Source: Enterobacter sp. Bisph1
GTDB lineage: Bacteria > Pseudomonadota > Gammaproteobacteria > Enterobacterales > Enterobacteriaceae
Direction of reading: 5' to 3'
NCBI RefSeq assembly: GCF_000814905.1
Contig: NZ_JXAG01000035.1
Location: 62,001-126,000 of the forward strand
Length of the DNA stretch: 64,000 nt
Positions 1-9,029 of the stretch are shown here, piece after piece. A model generated the notes under the pieces. The model saw only the letters and a list, made by a program, of their open reading frames with translations. It had not been told where the DNA came from and ran no database searches. A program made the position numbers and the translations under genes. Numbering within the stretch: the first letter of the stretch is position 1; each line of letters starts with the position of its first letter.

Positions 1-930
1 GAGGTGCTTTAACTTTTCCCAACACGCCATCGCTTTAATTTGTTCATCAGTAGCATACGAGATTTCAACTGGCGCTGGTCTGTCTTCAGAATTAAGTGCA
101 GAAAAGCTAGAAAGAGATTCACGGCGTGAATGAACATGTTCTGTTGCAAGGGAGGTAACAGAAATACGAAGTCCAGTTGGGCGAAATGGTTCGTGAGGCG
201 GGCCCATCGCGAATAAAATCTCTTGAATATTAGTTTTTAATTGCCTTGTGCTAAGTGGTTCAATGTTATCCACTCTCCGTTTCATGCTGATGTCAATATG
301 TCTCATGTTTAGTCGTGATTTATTATTTACAACGGCCACAGCAAAACTTCTCATTACAACATCACGAAAATTAGTACAGCTTATATCAACGTCAATCAGC
401 CCCATCTGCTGCATTTTTAATTGCGTGGCACAAGTAATCCTAAGACTGTGCGTATTCAACTGATCCCAGGAGTGTGTAATAAATTCCAGCAGTTCTTTAC
501 GGTTTGGGTCTGTTTGTAAATAGCTACTTCCTCGCAGAGCAAGCATTGCCTTATACAATTGTTCCCAAAGAAATATTTTAGTATACATTTTTTCTATTAA
601 TAGCCTGCAGACCTCAAAACCTTCTATTCCACAGATTTCTTCTGGTGGTAATCTCGCGTTTGCCAGGCGATCATTATTGGAATAACTGCTGTTTCGCGCA
701 ACGTCATGGATAAACCTCACGGCAAGATCTCTGGTTAAGTGGGCCGCTGGATTATCAAATCTTCTCCTTGTAGAAGAAGTGAAAACTATATTTGCTGCAT
801 CTTTGAGATCATCATATAAAATTTGCAATAATTTGTTAACAGTTTTAGCGGATAAAAAACTTTTATCTTCTTTCAAACGCAGTGAATCATAAATATTATT
901 GACTTGCGGATTAATTTTATTTGAAAACAT
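1..930 (-). CDS. Paralogous family member A (partial, C-terminus cut by window edge)
   Basis: This open frame starts at the ATG at 928-930 and runs without a stop to base 1, giving about 310 residues. I do not recognise the family. The N-terminus (MFSNKINPQ) and the stretch around TVNKLLQILYDDLKDA match the genes at 1181-2656, 2951-4126 and 23017-24060. Residues 1-240 are predicted mostly helical and contain a conserved NPAAHLTRDLAVRFI segment. A Ser-rich linker follows, then the start of the shared C-terminal module (DEQIKAMACWEKLKHL), which the window edge cuts off. The DNA is AT-rich compared with the metabolic genes nearby. It is first in a head-to-tail set of three minus-strand copies. 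Function is unknown; the gene call itself is secure because of the conservation. Confidence 0.8.
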   Translation of the reverse strand, partial: MFSNKINPQVNNIYDSLRLKEDKSFLSAKTVNKLLQILYDDLKDAANIVFTSSTRRRFDNPAAHLTRDLAVRFIHDVARNSSYSNNDRLANARLPPEEICGIEGFEVCRLLIEKMYTKIFLWEQLYKAMLALRGSSYLQTDPNRKELLEFITHSWDQLNTHSLRITCATQLKMQQMGLIDVDISCTNFRDVVMRSFAVAVVNNKSRLNMRHIDISMKRRVDNIEPLSTRQLKTNIQEILFAMGPPHEPFRPTGLRISVTSLATEHVHSRRESLSSFSALNSEDRPAPVEISYATDEQIKAMACWEKLKHL

Positions 931-1180
931 CACAACACCTTATTGAATAACTACCTTTGCTGTTTGATTACGGGAATTTGATATTAAAATTTCACAGGGT
1001 ATTTAAAATGATAAACCTCATTTTTATAATTCAAAGACATAAAAACTAACGTTAAAAAATACTTTGACCTTTCAAAAGTTCATGTTAAAGGTCTTTTTCT
1101 GCAGACTTGTCACTGACGCGCAGGGTTATTCCTATGATATTAAAGTTTAATACAGCTAACCAGAGCGCAGCACGGCAGAA

Positions 1181-2656
1181 TCATCGCTGCATTACGATAT
1201 GCGCGTGAATCGCTGCTTCGCGTTCTCGAACATATTTTTGACGTAACTGCTCCATCGCGATGCGATATTGTTCTTCGGTCGGAATTTGCTTCGTGATCGA
1301 ATCAGTAGCATTAAGTTTTTTATCCAGGCACTCCTCTTTCGTATACCAGTCAACATCGTTATCTTGCTTTACAAAATAAAGAGTCACTTCCGTCCCGGAC
1401 GGGTATTTTACGCTGTTTTCATTAGCCAGATCCTTTAATTTTTCCCACATCGCCATTTCTTTAATCTGCTCATGAGTTGTCGTGGAAACACCGAAATCAG
1501 CAGGCCTGGCAGAGGCAGCAGCACGCGCCGCTTCTTCAGCTCCAACAGCGGCAGCCGCTCTACGCGCATCAGCAGCAGTTGCTGCCGCGCGGGCTTCTGC
1601 AGCCGCATCAGCCGCAGCAGCATTAAACTCATTGGTAATTTGTTGACGGGTTGCGCCAGGGATAAGAAGAACATTCATTCCTGCAGGCAAATTCACAAAG
1701 TCTTCCAGACTAATAGTGTCATTAATAATAAGCAGAGGAACAGAAGACGATGGCGGCGGTGTGCCTGAGGAACGACGAGCTGATGAGGAAGCCTGAGCTA
1801 CCGGAGCAGCCCGGGCCACCGGGGCTGCCGGAGCAGCAGGAGTAACCGGAGCAGAACGAGAACTCTGCGCAGCCGGAGCAACCCGCGCAGGCGGAGGAGC
1901 CGACGCTACCGGCACTCCCTCAATGCCCAAAAATTCATTAATTCTTTCTTGTAAATCTGTCGTGCTCAGAGGACGAAAGTCATAAACCTTCCGTTCCATA
2001 CTAATTCCATTGTTTAACATATTTATTTGCGTCTTATTATTCAAAAAATCAATGGTATAGCTGTCCAGCACCGCATTATTGAACACATGGTCAAGTCCAT
2101 TTCTAAATAATTCCATCCTTTGCATTTTTAACCTTGTTTCAGTAACAGCTTGTTTTACTTGTTGCACCACCTTTTGGGCGACGAGTTTAATATATTCCAG
2201 AATCTCTCTGCGCCTGGGATCTGTTGCGTTAAATTGGCTGCCATTCAGTAACTCCTTTGCTTTGAGTAGTTCATGTAAAAAAAGCAATTTAGTAAACATT
2301 TTTCCGATTAACACCCGGCAGACATCAAAACCGGGCACCTTGCAAATTTCGCCTGGAAGCAACCTCGGGCTATTCAGGGCTTCAATATCTAACGGTACAT
2401 CAGGCAGAGGAATATAGGGTCGTACAGCCTGGTGAATGAATCGCACCGCAAGATCGCGGGTTAGATGTGCCGACGGGTTATCTAATCTTTCTCTTGTGTG
2501 ATTTGTAAATACGATATTATGAGCATCGCGCAGGTCATCATATAATATTTGCAGCAATTTATTCATTGTTCTGTCAGATATAAGTGCTTTATCTTTCTTC
2601 AAGTGTAGCGCATCATGGATACCATTGACTTTCGGATCTATTCTATTTCTACGCAT
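1181..2656 (-). CDS. Paralogous family member B with long Ala/Pro-rich linker
   Basis: The protein has 491 residues. The start is supported by GAGGGC a few bases upstream. Residues 1-245 match members A, C and D (TMNKLLQILYDDLRDA near residue 31; NPSAHLTRDLAVRFI near 60). Residues about 250-395 form a low-complexity linker: a Pro/Ala/Ser block, a short hydrophobic island (VPLLIINDTISLEDF), then an Ala/Arg-rich stretch that could form a coiled coil. The last 90 residues are the shared module: MWEKLKDL, GTEVTLYF, DVDWYTKEECL, IPTEEQY. No signal peptide or membrane span is seen. The linker DNA is GC-rich and repetitive inside an otherwise AT-rich gene, suggesting growth by repeat expansion. Function is not known; secreted effector, surface or regulatory roles are all open. 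Confidence 0.85.
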   Translation of the reverse strand: MRRNRIDPKVNGIHDALHLKKDKALISDRTMNKLLQILYDDLRDAHNIVFTNHTRERLDNPSAHLTRDLAVRFIHQAVRPYIPLPDVPLDIEALNSPRLLPGEICKVPGFDVCRVLIGKMFTKLLFLHELLKAKELLNGSQFNATDPRRREILEYIKLVAQKVVQQVKQAVTETRLKMQRMELFRNGLDHVFNNAVLDSYTIDFLNNKTQINMLNNGISMERKVYDFRPLSTTDLQERINEFLGIEGVPVASAPPPARVAPAAQSSRSAPVTPAAPAAPVARAAPVAQASSSARRSSGTPPPSSSVPLLIINDTISLEDFVNLPAGMNVLLIPGATRQQITNEFNAAAADAAAEARAAATAADARRAAAAVGAEEAARAAASARPADFGVSTTTHEQIKEMAMWEKLKDLANENSVKYPSGTEVTLYFVKQDNDVDWYTKEECLDKKLNATDSITKQIPTEEQYRIAMEQLRQKYVREREAAIHAHIVMQR

Positions 2657-2950
2657 ATATTGCCCTCATTATAAATACTCGCTAATAAACAACCTGAGCA
2701 TGAAAAAATTCTTCCTTCGTTATCAGGAGGAAATCTAAATAATGATTTTTCGATTTACCGGCCAAATCATGACGCCAGAATCTTTTTAAAGCGTAAAACA
2801 TGATGCATTATATTAGCTTTAAAAATATTAACGTATATTTCGAACGCAAAAAACTGATAAAATTTTATTTTTTATGATTTAAACGATTACATTTAACATT
2901 CTGTTAGTAATTTAGATGGGAGCTAAAAACATCCCTATTATCATATCTGA

Positions 2951-4126
2951 TTAATTGGCGATCCAGGCTAAACTTAATGCATTAACTTCCTTCAAATATA
3001 TATCTTCCGTAGGGATTTGTTGCGTCATCGGACGGATGAGGGGGAGTCGCTTTCTAAGGCACTCTTCCGCTGTATACCAATCACAAGTCTGATTTTTTCC
3101 TGTGTAATAAAGAGTAACGTTATCTCCAACTTTATATTTCTCAGCATCTTTTTTTGTAAGTTCAATTAATTTTTCCCACAGTCCAATTTTTTTGTAAAGC
3201 GCATCAGTAACCATTGTCGCAGGCGCACGAGAAAAAATAGAGTTCAAAGAAATGTCTGAGGCATTCGAAGCGGAGGAATTAACGGAGTGTACAGAGGCAC
3301 AGGATAAGAAAGAATCACGCATAGCGGCGGGAGGAGTGGGAGGAGTAGCAACAGGAGTTGGCGTTATGGTCATAGAATACGAACAGGGAAGAACGGTATT
3401 AAGCAGGATCTCTTCAATTTTCTCTTTTAATAGTTCAGTTTTTAGACAAACTATCTTACTTACTCTTCGCTTTAACGCTATCTCCGGGCTGCGCATTTTT
3501 ATGCGGGATCGGTTTCTAACAATTTCGATAGTAAAGGTATTTAATACGACCTGCGTAAAATACTCCAGGTTGATAGTTCTGAATAAACCCATTGCAAACA
3601 TTTTTTGCATAACATCTTTAATCGCCTGTTGCCTTTGCGCCAGCACCAGTACCGTTATACGAGAAATAAACTGCTCGATATGTTGACGATGCTTATCCGT
3701 TTGTAACGATGGGCTTTCGTTCAATAACGCCTGGGCTTTCTTAAGTTCATCTAAAAAAAGTATTTTTGTAAGCATTTTTCCGACCAGCAAACGGCACAGT
3801 TCAAAACCCGTTTCCTGGCATAATTTCTCAGGAAGTAGCCTGTCGCTTCGCACATAATCACGATCCACAGGAAGTAATCTCCCATAACTATCTTTCTGGC
3901 CTATTTCTTGAATAAATCGCACCGCAAGGTCTGCGGTAAGGGAGGCCGCAGGAAGGGGAAATTTTTTTCTTGTTTGGTTAGCATAAATCAGATTGTTCGC
4001 ATCTCTAAGGTCATCGTAGAGAATTTGCAGGATTTTATTAATCGTTTTGTTAGACAGTTCGGCTGTTTGTTCTTTCATTTTTAATGCAGCAAAGATTCCA
4101 TCTCGCCGGGTATTAATAATTTTCAT
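2951..4126 (-). CDS. Paralogous family member C
   Basis: The protein has 391 residues, with an N-terminal domain like members A, B and D (TINKILQILYDDLRDA near residue 28; LTADLAVRFI; GFELCRLLVGKMLTKILFL). The linker at about 255-310 is different: a Thr/Pro block followed by a Ser/Asn/Ala block. The C-terminal module is kept (LWEKLIEL, GDNVTLYYTG, CDWYTAEECL, IPTEDIY). Upstream bases give a reasonable AAGGAACG ribosome site before the ATG at 4126. It lies about 290 bp from member B in the same direction, with an AT-rich gap that contains no gene I can see. I do not recognise a function. Confidence 0.85.
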   Translation of the reverse strand: MKIINTRRDGIFAALKMKEQTAELSNKTINKILQILYDDLRDANNLIYANQTRKKFPLPAASLTADLAVRFIQEIGQKDSYGRLLPVDRDYVRSDRLLPEKLCQETGFELCRLLVGKMLTKILFLDELKKAQALLNESPSLQTDKHRQHIEQFISRITVLVLAQRQQAIKDVMQKMFAMGLFRTINLEYFTQVVLNTFTIEIVRNRSRIKMRSPEIALKRRVSKIVCLKTELLKEKIEEILLNTVLPCSYSMTITPTPVATPPTPPAAMRDSFLSCASVHSVNSSASNASDISLNSIFSRAPATMVTDALYKKIGLWEKLIELTKKDAEKYKVGDNVTLYYTGKNQTCDWYTAEECLRKRLPLIRPMTQQIPTEDIYLKEVNALSLAWIAN

Positions 4127-4741
4127 AAACGTTCCTTGCAGATGAGATTAATGAAATTTGCATATAATCATAGTAGCGCATATCGCTTATAGAATAGTGA
4201 ATATCTTTCGCGGGAGAGTGCAATGTCAGAGCTGTGAAATTTTATTAAGCAAAGTGAAATTAGAGAATGTTACTGTTTTAGTTTTTTGTTAGAAATGGAA
4301 ATAAGATTTAGTAAAAAAAGCACACGTTATCCACGACCAGGAGAAAAATACGCATTGATAAAACCGATTCAGAATATCAATGGGGTTGTACAGGATGAAA
4401 CTCCATGTAGACGTCGCTACAGGACAGGCGGCGGTCACTGCTCGCGATCCATTGCACGGTAGGATTTAAATAAAAATTTATTCAACATTACGCTCTGGCC
4501 CAGACTTTGCCTCAGAAATTTTATCTCTGCGATGCTTACCCCAAAAGGACGAGCGGCAGGCTATAAGACTCGCTGTTGACTCCCTCACCGAAGCCGAAAA
4601 TCGGTCGTTTCACGCTCTACGTCGTTCTCCCTCTATTTAAGAGGTCAGTACGCGCACAACGCACGAATTGCTGCGATATGCCTGGCACATAACAAGGTAG
4701 CGACTATACCTGTTAAGGGGAAAATTTAACGTTGGAGTTGT
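4127..4741. other. Gene-free interval between family member C and the antiporter
   Basis: This stretch of 615 bases has no convincing gene on either strand. The half next to member C is AT-rich and probably carries its promoter. The half next to the antiporter is of mixed composition and has no recognisable gene remnant. I see no insertion sequence ends or tRNA. Confidence 0.5.
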
Positions 4742-6052
4742 ATGGAATACCTTGCCTGGACAGCAGCGGCAGGCTGTTTGTTATTATTTTTGTCGCTTTC
4801 CTACGGCTGGATAAGCCGTGTGCCGATTCCCATTTTTGGCCTCTATTTGCTGGTCGGCATTATCTGCGGTCCGTGGGTGCTGGGTTTGATTGATATTGAT
4901 ATCGTCCTGCACGCTTCCCTTACCAGCCGGATAACGGAAATGGCGATGGCGGCATCGCTGTTTATTACCGGACTGAAAATCCGTTTGCCCCTCACGTCAT
5001 CTTACTGGCGAATGGGGATAATTCTGGCGTTACCCGCGATGCTGCTGACCATTGCGGGCATTATGGTCGCTGCCCATTTCCTTATCGATCTTTCCTGGCC
5101 GCTGTCGCTGGCCCTTGCCGCGATCCTCGCCCCCACCGATCCGGTACTGGCAAGCCTTGTAGCCATCAACGATGCCCGCGATGACGATCGTCTGCGAATA
5201 GCGCTCTCCAGCGAGGCGGGCTTTAACGATGGCACCGCGCTGCCCTTTCTGATGCTGGCGCTACTGTGGCAAAAAGCCGGAGGTGCAATCAGCACCGATG
5301 AATGGTTTAAGTGGTTCACCGTCGATCTGCTGTGGGCGCTGGTTGGCGGGTTGGCGATCGGCTTTATACTTGGCCGTTTGATAGGCCTGCTTGCCACACG
5401 CTTTCGCCACAAACAGGGCGAAGTCGCACCGAGCGATTTCATCGCCCTTGCGCTTATCTGCCTGAGTTTTTCACTGGCGATGTTTGTCAGCGCTTCCGGT
5501 TTTCTGGCGGCGTTTGCTGCCGGCGTCGGTCTGCGCAGTGCGGAGATGAGTGTGCAAAAACGGCATACCAGCGAAGAGGATCACGATCTGCCTGCGGAGA
5601 TGCAGGTCAATCCCCATACCCGCCACGGGCTGGAAGAGCATAACCCCATTAAATCCGTCGGCCTGGTGGTGGGCGATGCGCTCTCCTTTGGCGATACCGT
5701 CGAACGTCTGCTGGCCGCCGGGCTGGTCATTGTACTCGGCGTGACGTTATCACGGCACTTTAATACCGATGCCCTTATGCTGGCGGCGGTGATTTTTGTG
5801 GTGATTCGCCCCGGCGCCGTCTGGCTGTTGACCTGGCGTTCGCGGGAATCTGTGTTACACCGTCTGAGTCTTGGCTGGCTGGGGATTCGCGGCATTGGTA
5901 GCCTTAATTATATCGCCTATGCCTGGACGCACGGCCTGCACGGCGCTGAAGCGGTAACCAGTATCGCCATCACCATTGTTACCCTCAGCGTGCTGGTGCA
6001 CGGTATTTCGGTCACACCGTTACTTACCCTGCGGCAAAAGCAACATCAATAA
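4742..6052 (+). CDS. CPA1-type cation/proton antiporter
   Basis: This 436-residue inner-membrane protein has about 11-12 hydrophobic segments across its length, the usual form of monovalent cation:proton antiporter-1 transporters, which exchange Na+ or K+ for H+. The family motifs are present: APTDPV at residues 130-135 and SEAGFNDGTALPF at 157-169, the latter carrying the aspartate expected for ion binding. A hydrophilic insertion near 270-300 (SEEDHDLPAEM) would be a cytoplasmic loop. There is no long C-terminal tail or TrkA domain. It stands alone, with a convergent hydrolase downstream. The exact ion cannot be read from the sequence. Confidence 0.88.
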   Translation: MEYLAWTAAAGCLLLFLSLSYGWISRVPIPIFGLYLLVGIICGPWVLGLIDIDIVLHASLTSRITEMAMAASLFITGLKIRLPLTSSYWRMGIILALPAMLLTIAGIMVAAHFLIDLSWPLSLALAAILAPTDPVLASLVAINDARDDDRLRIALSSEAGFNDGTALPFLMLALLWQKAGGAISTDEWFKWFTVDLLWALVGGLAIGFILGRLIGLLATRFRHKQGEVAPSDFIALALICLSFSLAMFVSASGFLAAFAAGVGLRSAEMSVQKRHTSEEDHDLPAEMQVNPHTRHGLEEHNPIKSVGLVVGDALSFGDTVERLLAAGLVIVLGVTLSRHFNTDALMLAAVIFVVIRPGAVWLLTWRSRESVLHRLSLGWLGIRGIGSLNYIAYAWTHGLHGAEAVTSIAITIVTLSVLVHGISVTPLLTLRQKQHQ

Positions 6053-6083
6053 CCACCCGATAATCAGCGCCAGATACTTCCCC

Positions 6084-7613
6084 TTACGGTGCTGGCCCGG
6101 CGGCGCCGCTTACCTGAAGGCCTTGCAGCGCACGAATACATACCGTCACGTCCTGCTGATCGCCGCAGTCAATGCGCGCGTTTATCTGTGCGAGCATCCA
6201 CGGGAAAAACGGGTTGGAGGTAGCACGCATCAAGGTGTCCAGATTTACCGCCAGCGTATGGGTTTCACCGCGCAGGGAAAGGGTGCCGAGGCTGATGCCG
6301 TACTGATTCTTCTCTTGCGGGTTTAGACCATACAGGGAATCGCTCAGCGGAAACGGCACGGCAACATGCGACAGGGAATACATTCCCTGCGGCCAGGCAA
6401 TGTGCAGCGCCTGCGCATATTCCTGGGTCTGCTGGGCACGGGTAATGCGCGCAACCGTCTCATCGCTGTTCGCTGCGGCATTGGCAATCACCGTCGTGGT
6501 GTAGTGGCGCGGCGGCGGGGGTAATAGCGTATTGACGGCGGAATAAGCTGAAGAGCGAAATAGCGCGCCGGCATTCGCCGCCTGGTTAATATCAAACAAC
6601 ACCAGTTCGCTGCCGTTTTGCGGTAAATAACGGTATAGCGCATCGACCACCGCGCGGGTACTGACCGTCGAATCCATCACCGACTGAAAAGTCAGTACCG
6701 GCGGTAACGCATTAATCTTTCCATTGCGCGCGGCCTGCTGGATCTGCTTTTGCAGCGCTTGCGTCAATAGCCAGGATTGCCGGGCGGCTTTCGCCGGAAA
6801 TGAGTTGTATTTATAAGGATTAAATTCCGGCACCACATTCAGCCACGCCGCTTTGGCAAACGCCGGGAACGCCGCCGGCCAGCCCGCCAGCCCGGCAAAG
6901 CGCGCGTACGCCGGTACGCCTATCATCGGCGACAGCAAAAATATCTGCTGCGGCCGCCGCAGCGATGGGTTATCGAGGCTGTCGAGAACATATTGCAGGG
7001 TCAGCGCGCCGCCGTTGGAATACCCGACCATCTGTAATGGCACCGACGGCCCGGCAAGCCTCACGGCTTCACGCACCGCCAGCCGTGTGGTCGCCCGCCA
7101 CTGGTCGCGGTTCGCTTTCGCCAGCGACCCCGGCGCCGTGCCGTGGCCCGGCATCCGTGGGATCACCACCACAAAACCGTGCTGCTGCCAGGTCAGCGCC
7201 AGATAGCGCATGCTGTAAGGCGAATCGGTCAGCCCATGCAGCATCACCGCCGCACCGCGAATGGGTCCTTGCGGTATAAATACTTGTGAACGATTCCAGT
7301 CAGGATAAAAGCGTGCAGGATAGACCGGGCTTTGGTCGTAAAAGCGGTTAAGGGGGGTTTTCTCATCATTACTCAGCGCATCCGTCAGCTCGCTTTTCAT
7401 GGCGCGGAAAATAGCCTCTTCTCGCGCCATGTAATCAGCGAAACTGGCCTTATCTATCTCGCTGGCGCTCATCTCATCCGCGCTCCAGGTGTGCCAGTGC
7501 TGCAATGGCGCGCCCTTTTCCGACTGATAAACGCGGCCAATAAAAAACACGCCAGCGAGCACTATTAGCGCCATCACAAGCTTTTTAGCCAGCGGGAGAA
7601 ATTTACCTAACAT
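6084..7613 (-). CDS. Membrane-anchored alpha/beta hydrolase
   Basis: The start is set at the ATG at 7611-7613, which follows AAGGGA at good spacing; a longer frame reaching 7676 lacks this. The 509-residue protein begins with one hydrophobic anchor (residues about 12-27), so the catalytic part probably faces the periplasm. The fold is shown by the oxyanion HG at 126-127 and the nucleophile elbow GYSNGG, with Ser199 as nucleophile. A serine-rich region and HVAVPFPLSD near the C-terminus may hold the catalytic His. Substrate is unknown; esterase or lipase-like activity is an inference from the fold. It converges on the antiporter and is the only gene of its transcript. Confidence 0.8.
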   Translation of the reverse strand: MLGKFLPLAKKLVMALIVLAGVFFIGRVYQSEKGAPLQHWHTWSADEMSASEIDKASFADYMAREEAIFRAMKSELTDALSNDEKTPLNRFYDQSPVYPARFYPDWNRSQVFIPQGPIRGAAVMLHGLTDSPYSMRYLALTWQQHGFVVVIPRMPGHGTAPGSLAKANRDQWRATTRLAVREAVRLAGPSVPLQMVGYSNGGALTLQYVLDSLDNPSLRRPQQIFLLSPMIGVPAYARFAGLAGWPAAFPAFAKAAWLNVVPEFNPYKYNSFPAKAARQSWLLTQALQKQIQQAARNGKINALPPVLTFQSVMDSTVSTRAVVDALYRYLPQNGSELVLFDINQAANAGALFRSSAYSAVNTLLPPPPRHYTTTVIANAAANSDETVARITRAQQTQEYAQALHIAWPQGMYSLSHVAVPFPLSDSLYGLNPQEKNQYGISLGTLSLRGETHTLAVNLDTLMRATSNPFFPWMLAQINARIDCGDQQDVTVCIRALQGLQVSGAAGPAP

Positions 7614-7791
7614 GATGATCCCTTCGTCGACGCGCAGCGCTATCCTGTCCAGTGAATGCACTGATAATAGTGCCACTCGTCACGACGCGGCAAATTTGGC
7701 GGTAGTAAGGATGAGAAATAAACCCTGGTGTGGCGGGTGAAACAAAGAAGATAATATGCGATTGAATAATCGCCAAGGCCTTACCTGGCGG

Positions 7792-7830
7792 GCTTTAGCG
7801 ACTGCCTGGTAGCCGGGCAGTCGCTAAAGC
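7792..7830. repeat. Perfect 15-bp inverted repeat downstream of ariR
   Basis: GCTTTAGCGACTGCC at 7792-7806 is matched exactly by its reverse complement at 7816-7830, with a 9-base loop. A second small stem (CGCCA/TGGCG) follows on the minus strand. There is no U-tract, so this may be a transcript-end stabiliser or a weak terminator for ycgZ-ymgA-ariR. Confidence 0.7.
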
Positions 7831-7845
7831 GACTCATTCCAGAGT

Positions 7846-8124
7846 TCAGATATCGTCCGTGGTATGGTGTACAACAATTTCCAGCGTATTACGGATAATG
7901 TCGCTTTGAACCACATTATCCGTGGTTTCGATCATTCTGATTAACTCAAGGATCAGTGCCTTATGAGTAATACGTCCACCGGCTGCGACGATGCGTCGGA
8001 TAGCGACGCCAAGCATGGCTGACTCTTCAGCCAGATGTTCACCACCGCTGCGAAAATAGTCGATGAGTGACAAGTCAGGAAGATTTACGTACTCATCAAT
8101 ATTTTCAAGCAAAGCCTGGCTCAT
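7846..8124 (-). CDS. ariR: AriR/YmgB-type biofilm and acid-resistance regulator
   Basis: The protein has 92 residues and lines up along its whole length with E. coli AriR (YmgB): YFRSGGEHLAEESAMLG near residue 24, then LILELIRMIETTD and DIIRNTLEIVVHHTTDDI at the end. E. coli AriR is a small helical dimer resembling Hha/RmoA-like modulators and affects biofilm formation and acid resistance. It is the last gene of the ycgZ-ymgA-ariR set, in the same order as in E. coli. The ATG at 8124 follows a GGGGTAATGA ribosome site. No ymgC follows. Confidence 0.9.
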   Translation of the reverse strand: MSQALLENIDEYVNLPDLSLIDYFRSGGEHLAEESAMLGVAIRRIVAAGGRITHKALILELIRMIETTDNVVQSDIIRNTLEIVVHHTTDDI

Positions 8125-8164
8125 TTCATTACCCCATATTGAGTTTATTCATCCCAGCGGTCAG

Positions 8165-8473
8165 TCAGTGTTTTTTGCTGCTGCCCGACTGCTTATTGCC
8201 AAACAATGGATAAATGTTATCCCTGCGATCATCATTCCAGTCCAGATCATCTTCCTCCACGCTGTGACGCATTTTACCCAGCGTATTATTACCAATTTCG
8301 GCAATGATGCGCCCGAGCATCTGACGCCGATGGCTGTCTGGCTCACGGCTCTCCATCGCGCGCAAGCGAGCGATCAGCGCCGGAGTGCTGATTGGAGAGT
8401 TGTCTTTTAGGAGTGACAATACTGCCAGTCCTATAAGTTCATCGGTTAATTGATCAATTTCACTACTGTTCAT
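8165..8473 (-). CDS. ymgA: YmgA-like connector protein
   Basis: The 102-residue protein starts at the ATG at 8473; a TTG seven codons earlier is less likely. Its size and position between ycgZ and ariR fit YmgA, and the N-terminal half (ELIGLAVLSLLKDN, LIARLRAME) follows the same helical plan as the neighbouring AriR/YmgA family members. In E. coli the products of this operon act through the Rcs system to raise colanic acid and lower curli. The C-terminal third is Asp/Arg/Lys-rich and probably disordered. Assignment rests on synteny plus moderate similarity. Confidence 0.75.
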   Translation of the reverse strand: MNSSEIDQLTDELIGLAVLSLLKDNSPISTPALIARLRAMESREPDSHRRQMLGRIIAEIGNNTLGKMRHSVEEDDLDWNDDRRDNIYPLFGNKQSGSSKKH

Positions 8474-8525
8474 AACTGCATCTCGGGTTGCCAACAGCTG
8501 CCGAAGTGCAACTGCGGCATAAAGC

Positions 8526-8579
8526 CAATTCTCACGGGGTGAGCGTTCTGCTGCAGCGAACGGCGCCGCGTGAGAATTG
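8526..8579. repeat. Inverted repeat between ycgZ and ymgA
   Basis: CAATTCTCACG at 8526-8536 pairs exactly with CGTGAGAATTG at 8569-8579. The spacer contains a nested stem (CGTTC/GAACG). It sits in the 144-base gap between ycgZ and ymgA, so the mRNA would fold into a long hairpin that could set relative levels of the two products. Confidence 0.7.
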
Positions 8580-8617
8580 ACTCAAAATCAGGTCACTTTT
8601 ACATTTGTTAATACCGC

Positions 8618-8857
8618 TTAACGATCGAACAGCAAGCCAATCAGCGTGTGATAGTGGCTCTCCTCTTCCGGGCCAGATGCTTTCTCAAGCCGCGACAATA
8701 ATTTGGTACAGATAGCTTTACGGTTCAGGTTGCGGCCTTCGCTAAGGATTTCCACCGCGATACGCCCTAATGTTTCTTGCTGCGTCGGCAGCGTCGCTTT
8801 CTCAAAGTAGCGGGTAACCGCATTTGCTGTGTTCGGAAGAAAACCGTTCTGTTGCAT
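8618..8857 (-). CDS. ycgZ: YcgZ-type regulatory connector protein
   Basis: This 79-residue protein matches E. coli YcgZ closely: AVTRYFEKATLPTQQETLG in the first half and KLLSRLEKASGPEEESHYH then LIGLLFDR at the end. In E. coli ycgZ heads the ycgZ-ymgA-ariR operon, is repressed by BluR and released by BluF in blue light and cold. A GAGGACTG ribosome site precedes the ATG at 8857. The divergent bluF and the TGTACA motifs upstream fit the same control. Confidence 0.92.
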   Translation of the reverse strand: MQQNGFLPNTANAVTRYFEKATLPTQQETLGRIAVEILSEGRNLNRKAICTKLLSRLEKASGPEEESHYHTLIGLLFDR

Positions 8858-8922
8858 CTGTCAGTCCTCGAAATTCCATGAGTTAGTTAAGTGCAATTAA
8901 AGTTATACAAACATTGCCGAAA

Positions 8923-8941
8923 TGTACATAGAAATTGTACA
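8923..8941. promoter_or_regulatory. Paired TGTACA motif upstream of ycgZ (possible BluR site)
   Basis: TGTACA at 8923-8928 and again at 8936-8941, 7 bases apart, about 70 bases upstream of ycgZ. Similar pairs occur at 9030-9054 and 10419-10440, all around BluR-linked genes. The repeats are seen directly; binding by BluR is inferred. The rest of the 8858-9179 interval is AT-rich and holds no gene. Confidence 0.5.
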
Positions 8942-9029
8942 AAATTATTAGCCACCTATAGAAACACTTTATAAAATTATATTAATCATACACTTAAGAT
9001 TAAAACAAAATGGCAAACAGCCATTATCT

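Noticed and set aside
1-4741. Insertion sequence or prophage at the left end
   Set aside because: The region is AT-rich and holds repeats of one gene family, but no transposase, integrase, terminal repeats or phage genes were seen.
8526-8579. Possible ERIC or REP element between ycgZ and ymgA
   Set aside because: Only a short GGGGTGAGCG match to ERIC is present and the arms do not follow ERIC or REP consensus, so it is reported simply as an inverted repeat.
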